Shown: in pieces, positions 35,089-43,971 of the stretch
Layout of the letters: each line of letters starts with the position of its first letter
How positions within the stretch are numbered: the first letter of the stretch is position 1
Source of the DNA: an uncultured Clostridia bacterium
GTDB taxonomy: Bacteria; Bacillota; Clostridia; Christensenellales; Borkfalkiaceae
Assembly (NCBI GenBank): GCA_947631195.1
Contig: CANRKK010000004.1
Location: 35,726 to 99,725 of the forward strand
Direction of reading: 5' to 3'
Length of the DNA stretch: 64,000 bases
Position numbers and translations under genes: made by a program
Notes under the pieces: model-generated
Seen by the model: only the letters and a program-made list of their open reading frames with translations
Database searches by the model: none
What the model was told of the DNA's origin: nothing

Positions 35089-36468
35089 TTAATCGATTGG
35101 TGCAAGTTTTGCCGTAAAGTGGCGGAGGATAGGGGGTTCCTCAACAATCTTATAGCCCTTTATGCTTGCCGCGCGCTCTTTGATATTTATGAGCGCGTCT
35201 GCAATCACGTCGAGGTGCGACTGGGTGTAGACTCTGCGGGGAATGGCAAGCCTTGTAAACTCAAATTCCGCCTCAAGTTGTTTGCCCGTATCGGGGTCGT
35301 TGCCGAGCATGTACGAACCGATATCGCATGCTCGTATGCCCGCTTCGAGATACAGTTCTATGGCAAGGGCCTGCGCCGGGAATTGATAGTAGAGGATGTG
35401 GGGGAGTAGCTTTTTGGCGTCCACAAACACCGCGTGCCCGCCGACGGGGCTTTGGAAAGGTATGCCTGCTTCCTCTAAGCGGCCCGCAAGGTATTGCATT
35501 TGGCCTATGCGGTATTGCAGGTAATGTTCGTCTATGCCCTCCTTGAGGCCTATCGCAAGCGCCTCTATATCGCGCCCGGACATTCCGCCGTATGTAACAA
35601 ATCCTTCAAATGAAATCGTGCGCTGTTTAACAAGCTCAAAAATTTCCTTGTCGCGGCAACCGATAAGTCCGCCCATATTCGCAATGGCGTCCTTTTTGGA
35701 GCTCATGGTAAAGCAATCTACATCCTCGAACGTCGCCTTGACTATATCCTGTATGGAGCTGTTTTTAAATTCCGCCTCGCGCTGTTTAACGAAGTACGAG
35801 TTTTCGGCGTATCGCGCGGCGTCGATCATAAATTTAATGCCGTGCTTATGGGCAATTTCCCTCGTCTTGCGGATATTTTCAACAGAAACGGGTTGGCCGC
35901 CCGCCGAGTTGTTTGTAATGGTCATTATGATTACGCCTATATTTTCCGCGCCGAGTTCGGCTATGTACTTTTCCAGACGCTCACAGTCCATATTGCCCTT
36001 AAAGTCATAATACTTGGCCGTATCCAACGCTTCGGGGACAACGCAGTCTATGGCGCGGGCGCCTGCCAATTCAACGTGCGCGCGGGTTGTGTCAAAGTGC
36101 ATATTGGAGATAGCATATTTTTTACCCTGCAGGAGAATGGGGAGAAGAACTTTTTCGGCCGCCCTGCCCTGATGCACAAGCTGCACGTAGGGAAGCCCGA
36201 AAATTTTGTGCGCGGCGTCCTGAACTTTATAATAGCAGTCCGCGCCCGCGTATGATTCGTCGCCGAGCATAACGCCCGCCCACTGGCCGGAGCTCATAGC
36301 GCCCGTGCCGCTGTCCGTAAGGAGGTCGATGTACACATCGCGCGAAGCAAGCGCAAATACATTGTAGTTGGCTTCCGCAATCTTTTTTTCGCGTTCTTCT
36401 CTCGTGAGGATTTTAAGAGGTTCAACGCTTTTGATTCTGAAAGGTTCCGGGAAGTAAATCTGTTTCAT
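35089..36468 (-). CDS. tnaA: Tryptophanase (PLP-dependent beta-eliminating lyase)
   Basis: A 459-residue PLP enzyme of the tryptophanase/tyrosine phenol-lyase family that splits an aromatic amino acid to pyruvate, ammonia and the ring (indole or phenol). [17 protein letters not shown]-like VHQGRAAEK and [12 protein letters not shown] are family blocks, and the PLP lysine is in MSSKKDA (Lys259 by comparison). The position that is Arg381 in tyrosine phenol-lyase is Ile383 here (ACDIGS), as in tryptophanase, so tryptophan is the likely substrate and indole the product. AAGGACGG precedes the ATG. No tnaC-like leader peptide or tryptophan permease is visible. Confidence 0.85.
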   Translation of the reverse strand: MKQIYFPEPFRIKSVEPLKILTREEREKKIAEANYNVFALASRDVYIDLLTDSGTGAMSSGQWAGVMLGDESYAGADCYYKVQDAAHKIFGLPYVQLVHQGRAAEKVLLPILLQGKKYAISNMHFDTTRAHVELAGARAIDCVVPEALDTAKYYDFKGNMDCERLEKYIAELGAENIGVIIMTITNNSAGGQPVSVENIRKTREIAHKHGIKFMIDAARYAENSYFVKQREAEFKNSSIQDIVKATFEDVDCFTMSSKKDAIANMGGLIGCRDKEIFELVKQRTISFEGFVTYGGMSGRDIEALAIGLKEGIDEHYLQYRIGQMQYLAGRLEEAGIPFQSPVGGHAVFVDAKKLLPHILYYQFPAQALAIELYLEAGIRACDIGSYMLGNDPDTGKQLEAEFEFTRLAIPRRVYTQSHLDVIADALINIKERAASIKGYKIVEEPPILRHFTAKLAPID

Positions 36469-36502
36469 AAATTTCCGTCCTTATAATATTATTTCATTAA
36501 AT

Positions 36503-36531
36503 ATTTTAATATCTAATCCCGATAAAGTCAA
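36503..36531 (-). promoter_or_regulatory. Promoter of tnaA
   Basis: On the minus strand TTGACT, 17 bases, TAAAAT, giving a leader of about 30 bases. This short leader leaves no room for a TnaC-type attenuator. Confidence 0.7.
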
Positions 36532-36621
36532 TATGTAATTTAAAATTCAACACGTTTTTGCATTTGTTGCATTTCTGGCGGGGTTTAACTGCGAAAAGGT
36601 TTTTCTCTTTCAGATAACGTC

Positions 36622-36650
36622 TTGACAAAACAGGCGGCAACATTTATAAT
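36622..36650 (+). promoter_or_regulatory. Consensus promoter of the rpiR-mannosidase unit
   Basis: Perfect TTGACA, 17 bases, TATAAT. An inverted repeat that could be an operator begins 13 bases downstream. Confidence 0.88.
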
Positions 36651-36662
36651 GATAAAAAATTA

Positions 36663-36691
36663 TTTTCAGTAATTCGATAAAATTCTGAAAA
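36663..36691. promoter_or_regulatory. Candidate RpiR operator, site 1
   Basis: TTTTCAG and CTGAAAA are perfect inverted arms 15 bases apart, just after the transcription start. The core TTTTCA-N17-TGAAAA is repeated with identical spacing at 40538-40566, upstream of nanE. Confidence 0.55.
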
Positions 36692-36722
36692 AAATTATAG
36701 AATTTATACAGTGGAGTTTATC

Positions 36723-37541
36723 GTGATAGGGAAAGTTTTTGACAGAATAGCGGCAATGCAGGACAAATATACAAAGACGGAAAAGAAATTGGTGCAGGGA
36801 TTGAGCAATATAGACCCACAGCGTCTTATCTATCTTTCTATTACAGAACTTGCAGCCGAACTCAATGTTGCGGAGGCTACGGTTGCGCGGTTTTGCCGCA
36901 AAATCGGCTATTCGGGATTTCAGGATTTTAAACTCAGCTTAAGCCGCGAGCAAGGCACCGAGCAGAATGTGACTACAAGTATAGAGCGGCGCATCGCGAA
37001 TAAAATGCGCGACGCCATAGAACATACCTCACAGGGGCTTGACTATGACAAGTGTCTTGAAATTGCCGATAACATAATAAACGCAAAAAAAGTGTGCGCG
37101 TTCGGCGTCGGCAATTCCTATATCCCCGCGGTGGAAATGGGGCACAGTTTTGCCCGTATCGGCATCAATATCGTTGTGACGGCAGACGCGCATATACAGT
37201 CTATTTTCGTGGGCAATATGAATAAGGGGGACGTCCTTGTTCTTTTCAGTGTTTCGGGTAGCACCAAAGATATTATAGACGTTGCCGCCATTGCGCGCCA
37301 AAAGGGCGTAACCATCGTCGTTATAACGGGTTACGAGCGTTCGCCTCTCGCCAAATTTGCCGATTATATATTGCTTACCGCTATTCACGAAGAGGTATAT
37401 GAGGGCGGTTCTCTCACTACAATTGTTTCCATAACTTATATAGTCGACGTGCTGTTCAGCGCCATACACAATAAGTTGGGGCCTTCGGCTTCCGAACGCA
37501 TGAGAAGTTCGGCCGATTCCGTTTCCAATAAGGCGATGTGA
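36723..37541 (+). CDS. MurR/RpiR-family transcriptional regulator
   Basis: A 272-residue sugar-phosphate-responsive regulator. The N-terminal helix-turn-helix SITELAAELNVAEATVARFCRKIGY lies at about 36-60 and a SIS sugar-phosphate-binding domain spans about 110-250 (CAFGVGNSYIPAVEMGHSF, LFSVSGSTKDIIDVAAIA). I use the GTG at 36723, six bases after GTGGAG, instead of the GTG at 36711 which is part of that site. It is followed after seven bases by the GH38 gene. Members sense amino-sugar phosphates such as MurNAc-6-P, GlcNAc-6-P or ManNAc-6-P, which fits the downstream genes. Confidence 0.88.
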   Translation: MIGKVFDRIAAMQDKYTKTEKKLVQGLSNIDPQRLIYLSITELAAELNVAEATVARFCRKIGYSGFQDFKLSLSREQGTEQNVTTSIERRIANKMRDAIEHTSQGLDYDKCLEIADNIINAKKVCAFGVGNSYIPAVEMGHSFARIGINIVVTADAHIQSIFVGNMNKGDVLVLFSVSGSTKDIIDVAAIARQKGVTIVVITGYERSPLAKFADYILLTAIHEEVYEGGSLTTIVSITYIVDVLFSAIHNKLGPSASERMRSSADSVSNKAM

Positions 37542-37548
37542 GGTAGGT

Positions 37549-40452
37549 ATGCTACAGGGTAAACAGACGGACCGTCTTACGGCAAAGGTAATGCGACTGG
37601 GCGAAGTTTACGGGCGTTACTTGATTGAAAGTGAAATAAATTTCGATGTCTATATTACGGAAAATTCCGCAACGCGCCCCGTGAAAACGGGCGATAGTTG
37701 GGGCGGGGAATTTTGTTGCGCGGATTTCTCGTTTACGGTTCCCAAACTTGAACACGGCAAAAGATATCGCCTTGTTGCCGAAACGGGTGCGGTGGAACAT
37801 CTCGTGTCGGTAAACGGTAAGAAGATCGGGCTGATCGACTATGTCGAAAACGCTTTCGAACCTATGTTCCGCGAACACAGGTATCTTCTTTTGGACGGAC
37901 TTAACGAGGGCGACAAAGTAAACGTGCAGGGGTATTATTCGCATACGATCCCCGGAACGATGCCGTACGACACCGCCAAAACGTTTGCGCTTGACGGACA
38001 TTATCCCGACCGGCGGTTTAAAAAAATCACGCTTGTAACTTTTTATGAAAAATTATATGATTTTCTTCTTTGCCTTAAATTCCTCGGGTCGTGCTACCGC
38101 ACCGGCGGGGAATGGGAGAGGGCTCGCATAGACAAAGTGTGTGAAAAGCTGTTTTGCGTCTTGCCTATTATGGATAAACGGCCTTCTGAAAGCGAGCTTG
38201 GCGAAGCGATAAAACTTATCGGCGAATACGGGGAAAATCTTAAAAACGATATACCGTATGTGGGACTTATCGGCCACAGTCATCTCGATACCGCGTGGCT
38301 ATGGACGTTGGAAGAAACGAGAAGAAAACTTTTACGCACTGTCTCCAACGCCGTGACGCTCTTAAAGCGTTATGACGATTACCGTTTTTTCCTTTCCACC
38401 GTGTTATATTTAAAATGGCTTGAAGAGGACGATAAGGAACTGTTCGCCGAGGTAAAAAAACTGATCGCCGAAGGCAGGATAGAGGTGAACGGCGGCGCGT
38501 GGGTGGAGTGCGACTGCAATCTTATCGGCGCAGAAGCCTTATGCCGTCAATTTTTGCGGGGCATACGCTATACAAGGGAAAAGTTCGGATATTCAGCCGA
38601 CGTTTTTTGGCTCCCCGATACGTTCGGATATTCTGCCGCTTTGCCCCAGATTTTAAATCTTGCGGGAATTAAAAGTTTTCTCACTACCAAATTGAGCTGG
38701 AACGATACCAACGTTTTCCCCTACGAAAGTTTCCGCTGGAAAGGCATGGACGGGAGCGAGGTTACGGTGCATTTCAATTCCACGCATACTTCTGCGGATA
38801 CGGAAAGCGTCGCCGCGCGTTTAAAAAATGTCAAAGACAAGCACATCGGCGGCTGCGTGCTTATGGCATACGGATACGGAGACGGCGGGGGCGGACCCTC
38901 CGACGAAATGGTGCAGGGCGCGCTCAATACAATTAAAACGTGCAGTTTTGCAAAGGTGGAACACACTACCGTCTCGGATTTTATGCAGAGGCTCTCCCGC
39001 GAGGAATTGCCTCTATACTACGGCGAGCTGTATCTCGAATTGCACCGCGGCACGTTTACCTCCGTACACGATTTAAAACTTTTAAACAGAAGGCTTGGAG
39101 AAGCGCTCCACGATCTGGAATTGATTTCCGTATTTGAAGATAACCGCGGCAACAAGGAAATTTCCGACAAATTATACGATATATATCTACTTAATTCTTT
39201 CCATGATATTTTACCGGGTACGTGTATCGAACAGGCTACAGACGAGGCGCTTACGTTGCAACGCAATGCGCTTGAAGAAGCCGAAAATACCATGTGCAAA
39301 GGGGATAGCGGCGTCTATTTCAACACGCTTGCATTTGGCAGAACCGAACTTTTGCCCTGCACCGACGGGCAGAAATATGTTGATTTAAACGGCGACGAGG
39401 TTTGCCTTGCGCCGTTCGATTTTCAGGCTTTCGGCTATGCGCAACGCTCCGGCAAAAAATATAAAATCACGGCCGGACAAAATACGGTACGCACGGAGGA
39501 CCTTTGCGTTACGTTCGGCGGCGGGAAAATAGTTTCGCTTGTTTTCCGCGGGCGGGAGTACTGCGCGGGCGGTTTCAACATCATAACGTATGCCGAAAAC
39601 GCTCCGCTCATATATGACAATTGGGATATCGACGCGGATTACGTATTAAAAAAGAAAGAGGCCGTTTGCACGGAGTGTAAAATAGTTTCGCAAGGCAAAT
39701 ACTTCGCCGTCCTGCGCGTAAAGTACTGTATAACCGACAACAGTTCGCTTATAACCGATATAACCGTGCGCGCCGACAGTCCGCAGATAGAGTTTGACAA
39801 CGTACTCACTGCGGGGGACGACCACATCATAATCAAAGCGGAGTTTGATACTTCCCTGTTTTCGCCGCACTATTCCTGCGAAACGCAGTTCGGACATATC
39901 GAGAGGAACGCCTATCCTTCCGCGGTTTCCGACAACGCAAAATTCGAAGTTTGCTCACATAAATGGACGGATATTTCCGAAAACGACTGCGGTCTTTCGC
40001 TTTTAAGCGACGTAAAATACGGCGTCTCCTGCAACGGCGGCAGATTGGGACTTACGCTTCACAAGGGCGGGACGCACCCCGATTCCCGCGCGGACAAAGG
40101 GGTGCACCGTTTCCGCTATGCGCTGTATCCTCACGAAGGCCCCCTCGGAGCCGACACGGTTCGGCGAGGCTACTCGTTCAATTACCGCCCGCGTCTTACC
40201 GATAACCCCGGTCTAAAACCGCCTTTTGAATTTGACGGCGGCAACTCGGTTATGCTCGAAACGGTCAAATTCGGCGAGGACGGAGGCACGGTATTGCGGC
40301 TTTACGAATGTCTCGGCGCAACTTCCCGTGCCGCGTTAAAGGCCCGCGGCAAGGAAATATACGTATGCAATCTTTTGGAAGACGTTTTGTCCAAAGCGGG
40401 GGAAGTTCTCGAGTTTTCACCGTTTGAAATTAAAACGGTTTTGCTCAAATAA
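37549..40452 (+). CDS. Alpha-mannosidase, GH38 family
   Basis: A 967-residue cytoplasmic glycoside hydrolase. An N-terminal beta domain (1-230) precedes the GH38 catalytic domain with the zinc motif GHSHLDTAWLW (His243, His245, Asp247) and the nucleophile Asp357 in VFWLPDTFGYS. The helical and C-terminal beta-sandwich domains follow (LLNSFHDILPGTCIEQA is typical of the middle domain). No signal peptide is present, so it works on imported mannosides. It forms a unit with the rpiR gene and is ended by a terminator. Confidence 0.93.
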   Translation: MLQGKQTDRLTAKVMRLGEVYGRYLIESEINFDVYITENSATRPVKTGDSWGGEFCCADFSFTVPKLEHGKRYRLVAETGAVEHLVSVNGKKIGLIDYVENAFEPMFREHRYLLLDGLNEGDKVNVQGYYSHTIPGTMPYDTAKTFALDGHYPDRRFKKITLVTFYEKLYDFLLCLKFLGSCYRTGGEWERARIDKVCEKLFCVLPIMDKRPSESELGEAIKLIGEYGENLKNDIPYVGLIGHSHLDTAWLWTLEETRRKLLRTVSNAVTLLKRYDDYRFFLSTVLYLKWLEEDDKELFAEVKKLIAEGRIEVNGGAWVECDCNLIGAEALCRQFLRGIRYTREKFGYSADVFWLPDTFGYSAALPQILNLAGIKSFLTTKLSWNDTNVFPYESFRWKGMDGSEVTVHFNSTHTSADTESVAARLKNVKDKHIGGCVLMAYGYGDGGGGPSDEMVQGALNTIKTCSFAKVEHTTVSDFMQRLSREELPLYYGELYLELHRGTFTSVHDLKLLNRRLGEALHDLELISVFEDNRGNKEISDKLYDIYLLNSFHDILPGTCIEQATDEALTLQRNALEEAENTMCKGDSGVYFNTLAFGRTELLPCTDGQKYVDLNGDEVCLAPFDFQAFGYAQRSGKKYKITAGQNTVRTEDLCVTFGGGKIVSLVFRGREYCAGGFNIITYAENAPLIYDNWDIDADYVLKKKEAVCTECKIVSQGKYFAVLRVKYCITDNSSLITDITVRADSPQIEFDNVLTAGDDHIIIKAEFDTSLFSPHYSCETQFGHIERNAYPSAVSDNAKFEVCSHKWTDISENDCGLSLLSDVKYGVSCNGGRLGLTLHKGGTHPDSRADKGVHRFRYALYPHEGPLGADTVRRGYSFNYRPRLTDNPGLKPPFEFDGGNSVMLETVKFGEDGGTVLRLYECLGATSRAALKARGKEIYVCNLLEDVLSKAGEVLEFSPFEIKTVLLK

Positions 40453-40479
40453 TTATTTTTAAATAAACTGTCAGAGCTT

Positions 40480-40512
40480 AAAAGTCGGCTTTCACGGCCG
40501 GCTTTTTTATTT
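40480..40512 (+). terminator. Terminator after the GH38 gene
   Basis: AAAAGTCGGC pairs with GCCGGCTTTT (one G-U) around a seven-base loop and leads into TTATTTT. It separates the rpiR-GH38 unit from the nanE unit. Confidence 0.85.
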
Positions 40513-40536
40513 TCCCGCAAACCAAAATTTAAAAAC

Positions 40537-40567
40537 ATTTTCAAAAATAATAAAAAATTTTGAAAAT
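40537..40567. promoter_or_regulatory. Candidate RpiR operator, site 2
   Basis: ATTTTCAAAA and TTTTGAAAAT are perfect 10-bp inverted arms separated by 11 bases, 15 bases upstream of the -35 box. The core TTTTCA-N17-TGAAAA matches site 1 at 36663 with the same spacing. Confidence 0.55.
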
Positions 40568-40582
40568 AATTTTAAAATATCC

Positions 40583-40611
40583 TTGACATACGGATTTGAC
40601 GGTGTTAGAAT
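40583..40611 (+). promoter_or_regulatory. Promoter of the nanE operon
   Basis: TTGACA, 17 bases, TAGAAT, giving a leader of roughly 57 bases before the nanE start. Confidence 0.82.
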
Positions 40612-40674
40612 GAAAATGTAAATATGAAAGAATTTATAATTTTTTGTTAAAAACAGGCGGGTTGGCAAATATAT

Positions 40675-41367
40675 ATGATTACAACTAACAAATTATCAAG
40701 AGGACTAATAGTATCGTGTCAGGCCGTTTGCGGCGAACCGCTTTACGGATATGGGATTATGCATTTATTTGCGCGTGCGGCCAAGGCGGGCGGAGCATGC
40801 GGCATACGCGCGCTTGCCGACGACATTTATTCGATCAAAAAGGAGACGGGCCTGCCGGTTATAGGGCTTGTAAAGAGGGAGTATGCCGACAGTGAAATAT
40901 ATATAACGGCCACGAAAGCGGAGGCGGACGAACTTTTAAATTCCGAGTGCGACGTTATATGCATGGACGCAACGTTCAGAAAGAGACCAAATGGCGAAAC
41001 GCTCGAAGGTCTTTATAGCTACGTTCGCGAAAGATGCGGCAACAGAGAGATTATGGCGGACGTCTCCACTCTCGAAGAAGCGTTAAACGCGGAATCGATG
41101 GGCTTTGATTATATTTCCACAACTCTCCGCGGCTATACGGAATATACGGCGGGGCGTCGTCTCCCCGACATTGATTTTATCGCCGAGTGCAAAAGGGAGT
41201 TAAAAAAGGCCAAATTGATTGCCGAGGGCGGAATTTTCGAAGTGTCGCACATGGAAAAAATTTCAAAAATAAATCCGTACGCCGTAGTGGTGGGGTCGGC
41301 TATTACCCGTCCCAATGTTATAACGGAAAGGCTTTCGGGGGCGCTGAAACTTGTCAATGGAAACTAA
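40675..41367 (+). CDS. nanE: N-acetylmannosamine-6-phosphate 2-epimerase
   Basis: Converts ManNAc-6-P to GlcNAc-6-P. The 230-residue TIM barrel begins GLIVSCQAVCGEPLYG, and has GACGIRA, PVIGLVKREY, DVICMDATFRKRP with the catalytic Lys region, IMADVSTLEEA, DYISTTLRGYT and IAEGGIF, all NanE signatures. The ribosome site is weak. No sialate lyase gene (nanA) is present, so ManNAc probably comes from another source. The product feeds NagA and NagB encoded in the same operon. Confidence 0.93.
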   Translation: MITTNKLSRGLIVSCQAVCGEPLYGYGIMHLFARAAKAGGACGIRALADDIYSIKKETGLPVIGLVKREYADSEIYITATKAEADELLNSECDVICMDATFRKRPNGETLEGLYSYVRERCGNREIMADVSTLEEALNAESMGFDYISTTLRGYTEYTAGRRLPDIDFIAECKRELKKAKLIAEGGIFEVSHMEKISKINPYAVVVGSAITRPNVITERLSGALKLVNGN

Positions 41368-42862
41368 AATTCTCTATCTCCCGCTGGACGAGCGCCCCTG
41401 CAATTATGATTTTGCCAAAAGGATAGCCGACTGTTCGGGGAAAATCGAGCTTTTAAGGCCGGATTTATCGGCGATGGGCCGCAAAAAAATCCCCGCGGAT
41501 TTTAAAAAAATACGTGAATTTCTTGTCGGCAGAGCGCGGGAAGCGCAAGTTTGTATTCTGTCGCTCGATGCGTTGCTGTACGGCGGGATAGTCCCCTCAC
41601 GGTTACATTCGATAAATTTGGAAGAGTTGCGGGCACGGCTGCGCGTGGTCGATGAAATCAAGGCGGCCAATCCGTCTATAAAGATATATGCCTTTGCGCT
41701 TATTATGCGCTGTCCGTCCTATTCAAGCGCGGACGAAGAACCCGATTATTATGAAACCTGCGGCAGGGAGATCTTTCTTACGGGACAGGCAAAACACAAG
41801 AGAGAGTTGGGGCTGTTGGGCGAAGAGGATGCCGAAAAGTTATTAAACGAATATTCGGAAAAGACGGGGGAGTACCTTGCCGATTTTGAAAACAGGCGCA
41901 AAATAAACTTGTCGATGCTTGTTGAAATTTTAAAAAAGGCGGGGGACAAGATAGATTTTATCGTTATCCCGCAGGACGATTCCTCGCCTTACGGCTACAC
42001 CGCGCGGGACAGGGAAGCTCTGTTTGAGATAATTAAGGCAAACAACCTTCAACAAGTTGCAGCATATCCGGGTGCGGACGAAGTGGGAATGACTCTTTTA
42101 AGCCGCGCGATAACGGAGATCGAGGGCAAAAAACCGAAGATAAAATGCGTATATGCAACCGAAGAAGCGCGCAGTTTGATTCCCCTGTACGAGGACAGAG
42201 AGCTGGAAAAAACTCTGCTTTCCCAAATAGATACGGCCGGGTGCGAACTTTCGGGCGGAGAAGCGGACATAACGCTCTATCTGAATTATCCCGCATATTC
42301 CCCGCAGGAAGTCAACGGCAATACGGACGACGGATATAAAAAGAGAAATATGCCCCTGTTTATCCAAAAGATAGCAAACGGCATTAAAGAGGGCGGGGTC
42401 GTGGCGGTTGCCGACGGAGCGTTTTGCAACGGCGGAGACGTTGAATTTATTGAGGCGCTTTCCCAAAAGGCCGATCTGTTCGGACTTTCGTCATATGCAG
42501 GCTGGAACACTTCGTCGAATACGATCGGCACGGCGATATGCCAGGCGGTTTCTGTGTTTTTCTACGGCAAAAACGAGGCGCAAAACAAATTTCTTGCCGA
42601 AAGATTTTATGAAGATATAGGTTACTGCGCCCATACGCGCGCCTTTATGTGCAAAGAAGTTTTGCCCGCTCTCGGTCTGGGATATTTTGACGCGGGGGAT
42701 TCCTGCGGAAAAGTTGCGGCGCTTGTAAAAGAAGAAACGAACGCGTTTATAAAAAAGTTACTTCCAAAAGTTGCTTCGCGTTACGTTATAGACAAATGTT
42801 TTATGCCTTGGGCACGGATGTTCGAGGTGGGATTAACGGTAAAGAAGAGGGACGACGCGTGA
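41357..42862 (+). CDS. DUF4127 family protein
   Basis: A 501-residue cytoplasmic protein of the DUF4127 family, recognised by the opening ILYLPLDERPCNYDFAKR, the ILSLDALLYGGIVPSRLH motif at about 62-77, IPQDDSSPYGYTARDR and, near the end, GYFDAGDSCG. The conserved acidic and histidine residues suggest an enzyme, but the activity is not established to my knowledge. The family is often found beside carbohydrate-use genes. I choose the ATG at 41357 over the TTG at 41351. It overlaps nanE by 11 bases and the next gene by four. Confidence 0.85.
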   Translation: METKILYLPLDERPCNYDFAKRIADCSGKIELLRPDLSAMGRKKIPADFKKIREFLVGRAREAQVCILSLDALLYGGIVPSRLHSINLEELRARLRVVDEIKAANPSIKIYAFALIMRCPSYSSADEEPDYYETCGREIFLTGQAKHKRELGLLGEEDAEKLLNEYSEKTGEYLADFENRRKINLSMLVEILKKAGDKIDFIVIPQDDSSPYGYTARDREALFEIIKANNLQQVAAYPGADEVGMTLLSRAITEIEGKKPKIKCVYATEEARSLIPLYEDRELEKTLLSQIDTAGCELSGGEADITLYLNYPAYSPQEVNGNTDDGYKKRNMPLFIQKIANGIKEGGVVAVADGAFCNGGDVEFIEALSQKADLFGLSSYAGWNTSSNTIGTAICQAVSVFFYGKNEAQNKFLAERFYEDIGYCAHTRAFMCKEVLPALGLGYFDAGDSCGKVAALVKEETNAFIKKLLPKVASRYVIDKCFMPWARMFEVGLTVKKRDDA

Positions 42863-43881
42863 AAACGGTGGCAATATGGCACAGACCCAACGATACCGGC
42901 GAAGAAACGGACTTAAACGGTTTAAAAAGGGTTTTGTACAAGTTTTGTTTGGCGGGAATAAATCTGGTGTTTTTGGAAAGTTTTTACCACGGCGCCGCGA
43001 TTTATCGTTCCAAATACGTTCCGTATAACCCTTCGTTAAAAGTTTTCCGCTACGGATCCTATCCCGATTATCTGTCGGCATTCGTTACGGAAGCGGGCAA
43101 ATTGGGCATAGAAGTGCACGCGTGGGTCGAAGATTTTTATATAGGCGTAAAGGACAGCGTTTTCACCCGCCGCTATCGGGAATGGATTTTAAAAACCAAG
43201 GACGGCGGCATAAGGCAAACCGAAGGCGACGGCTTTTTGTTCCTCGACCCCGCAAACGCCGAAGTACGGGAGTTTCTGTTAAAGATATATCTCGAACTGC
43301 TGGGCAAGCACCCTTTAGTAAAGGGATTAAATCTCGACTATATCCGCTATCCCGTATCTTCCGAAAGTGACGACGCGGGGTACACAAAAGCGGCGCTGGC
43401 CGCGTTCGGCGAACAATACGGCGCGACCCCCGCGGAAGATTACAAAAATTGGATAAAATTCCGTGCAGACGCGGTTACGGCATTTGTTAAAAGCGTCAAA
43501 GAGGAAGTCAAGCCAAAGTTTCCCGATATAAAGATTTCAACGGCCGTTTTCCCCGAAAGGGAGCTTTCGTACGAAACCAAAAAGCAAGATTTTGCCGAGT
43601 GGCTTAAACAGGGATATTTGGACTTCGTAACGCCGATGGCCTATTATGACGACTTGGACAAACTAAAGGAAACTTTGACCGAAATGATAGGTTTTTGCAA
43701 AGAAACGCCCTGTTTTGCCGGGCTTTCGTGCACATATCACGGCCTTTCCGAAAAGGACGTTTTGGCGCAAATCGATCTGAGCTTGTCGCTCGGCGCGCAG
43801 GGCGTCGTATTCTTCGGTTCCAAATCCATTTTGGAAAACACGGGATATCTGCTTATTTTAAACAAAAAATTCTGCATCTGA
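42859..43881 (+). CDS. Cytoplasmic GHL10/DUF187-type glycoside hydrolase-like protein
   Basis: A 340-residue TIM-barrel protein like the YngK/DUF187 (GHL10) family. It starts at a GTG in a four-base GTGA overlap with the DUF4127 gene; an ATG at 42796 lies inside that gene. Motifs are AIWHRPNDT, INLVFLESFYHG, VHAWVEDFYIG, LFLDPANAEVREFLL, GLNLDYIRYP and FVTPMAYYDD, where the Asp and Glu residues are likely catalytic. It lacks a signal peptide, and the exported paralogue at 43972 has the same motifs. It probably acts on an imported oligosaccharide. Confidence 0.82.
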   Translation: MKTVAIWHRPNDTGEETDLNGLKRVLYKFCLAGINLVFLESFYHGAAIYRSKYVPYNPSLKVFRYGSYPDYLSAFVTEAGKLGIEVHAWVEDFYIGVKDSVFTRRYREWILKTKDGGIRQTEGDGFLFLDPANAEVREFLLKIYLELLGKHPLVKGLNLDYIRYPVSSESDDAGYTKAALAAFGEQYGATPAEDYKNWIKFRADAVTAFVKSVKEEVKPKFPDIKISTAVFPERELSYETKKQDFAEWLKQGYLDFVTPMAYYDDLDKLKETLTEMIGFCKETPCFAGLSCTYHGLSEKDVLAQIDLSLSLGAQGVVFFGSKSILENTGYLLILNKKFCI

Positions 43882-43894
43882 AATTAAAAAAGTT

Positions 43895-43932
43895 AAAGGG
43901 ACGTCCCTTTAGTGCGTTGTGAACAACGCACT
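43895..43932. repeat. Double palindrome inside the operon
   Basis: AAAGGGACGTCCCTTT, a perfect 16-bp palindrome, abuts AGTGCGTTGT-GA-ACAACGCACT, a perfect 10-bp hairpin. It lies between the cytoplasmic and the surface GHL10 genes with no T tract after it, so it looks more like an RNA processing or stability element than a terminator. Confidence 0.6.
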
Positions 43933-43971
43933 AACAACAATTAACGGCAAATAAAAAATCGGGAGAAGGAC

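Noticed and set aside
35089..36468. Tyrosine phenol-lyase instead of tryptophanase
   Set aside because: The position that is the specificity arginine in tyrosine phenol-lyase is Ile383 in ACDIGS, as in tryptophanase. Indole production is still an inference.
36469..36600. A TnaC-like leader peptide before tnaA
   Set aside because: The promoter leaves only about 30 bases of leader and no Trp-containing short frame with a start codon and ribosome site was seen.
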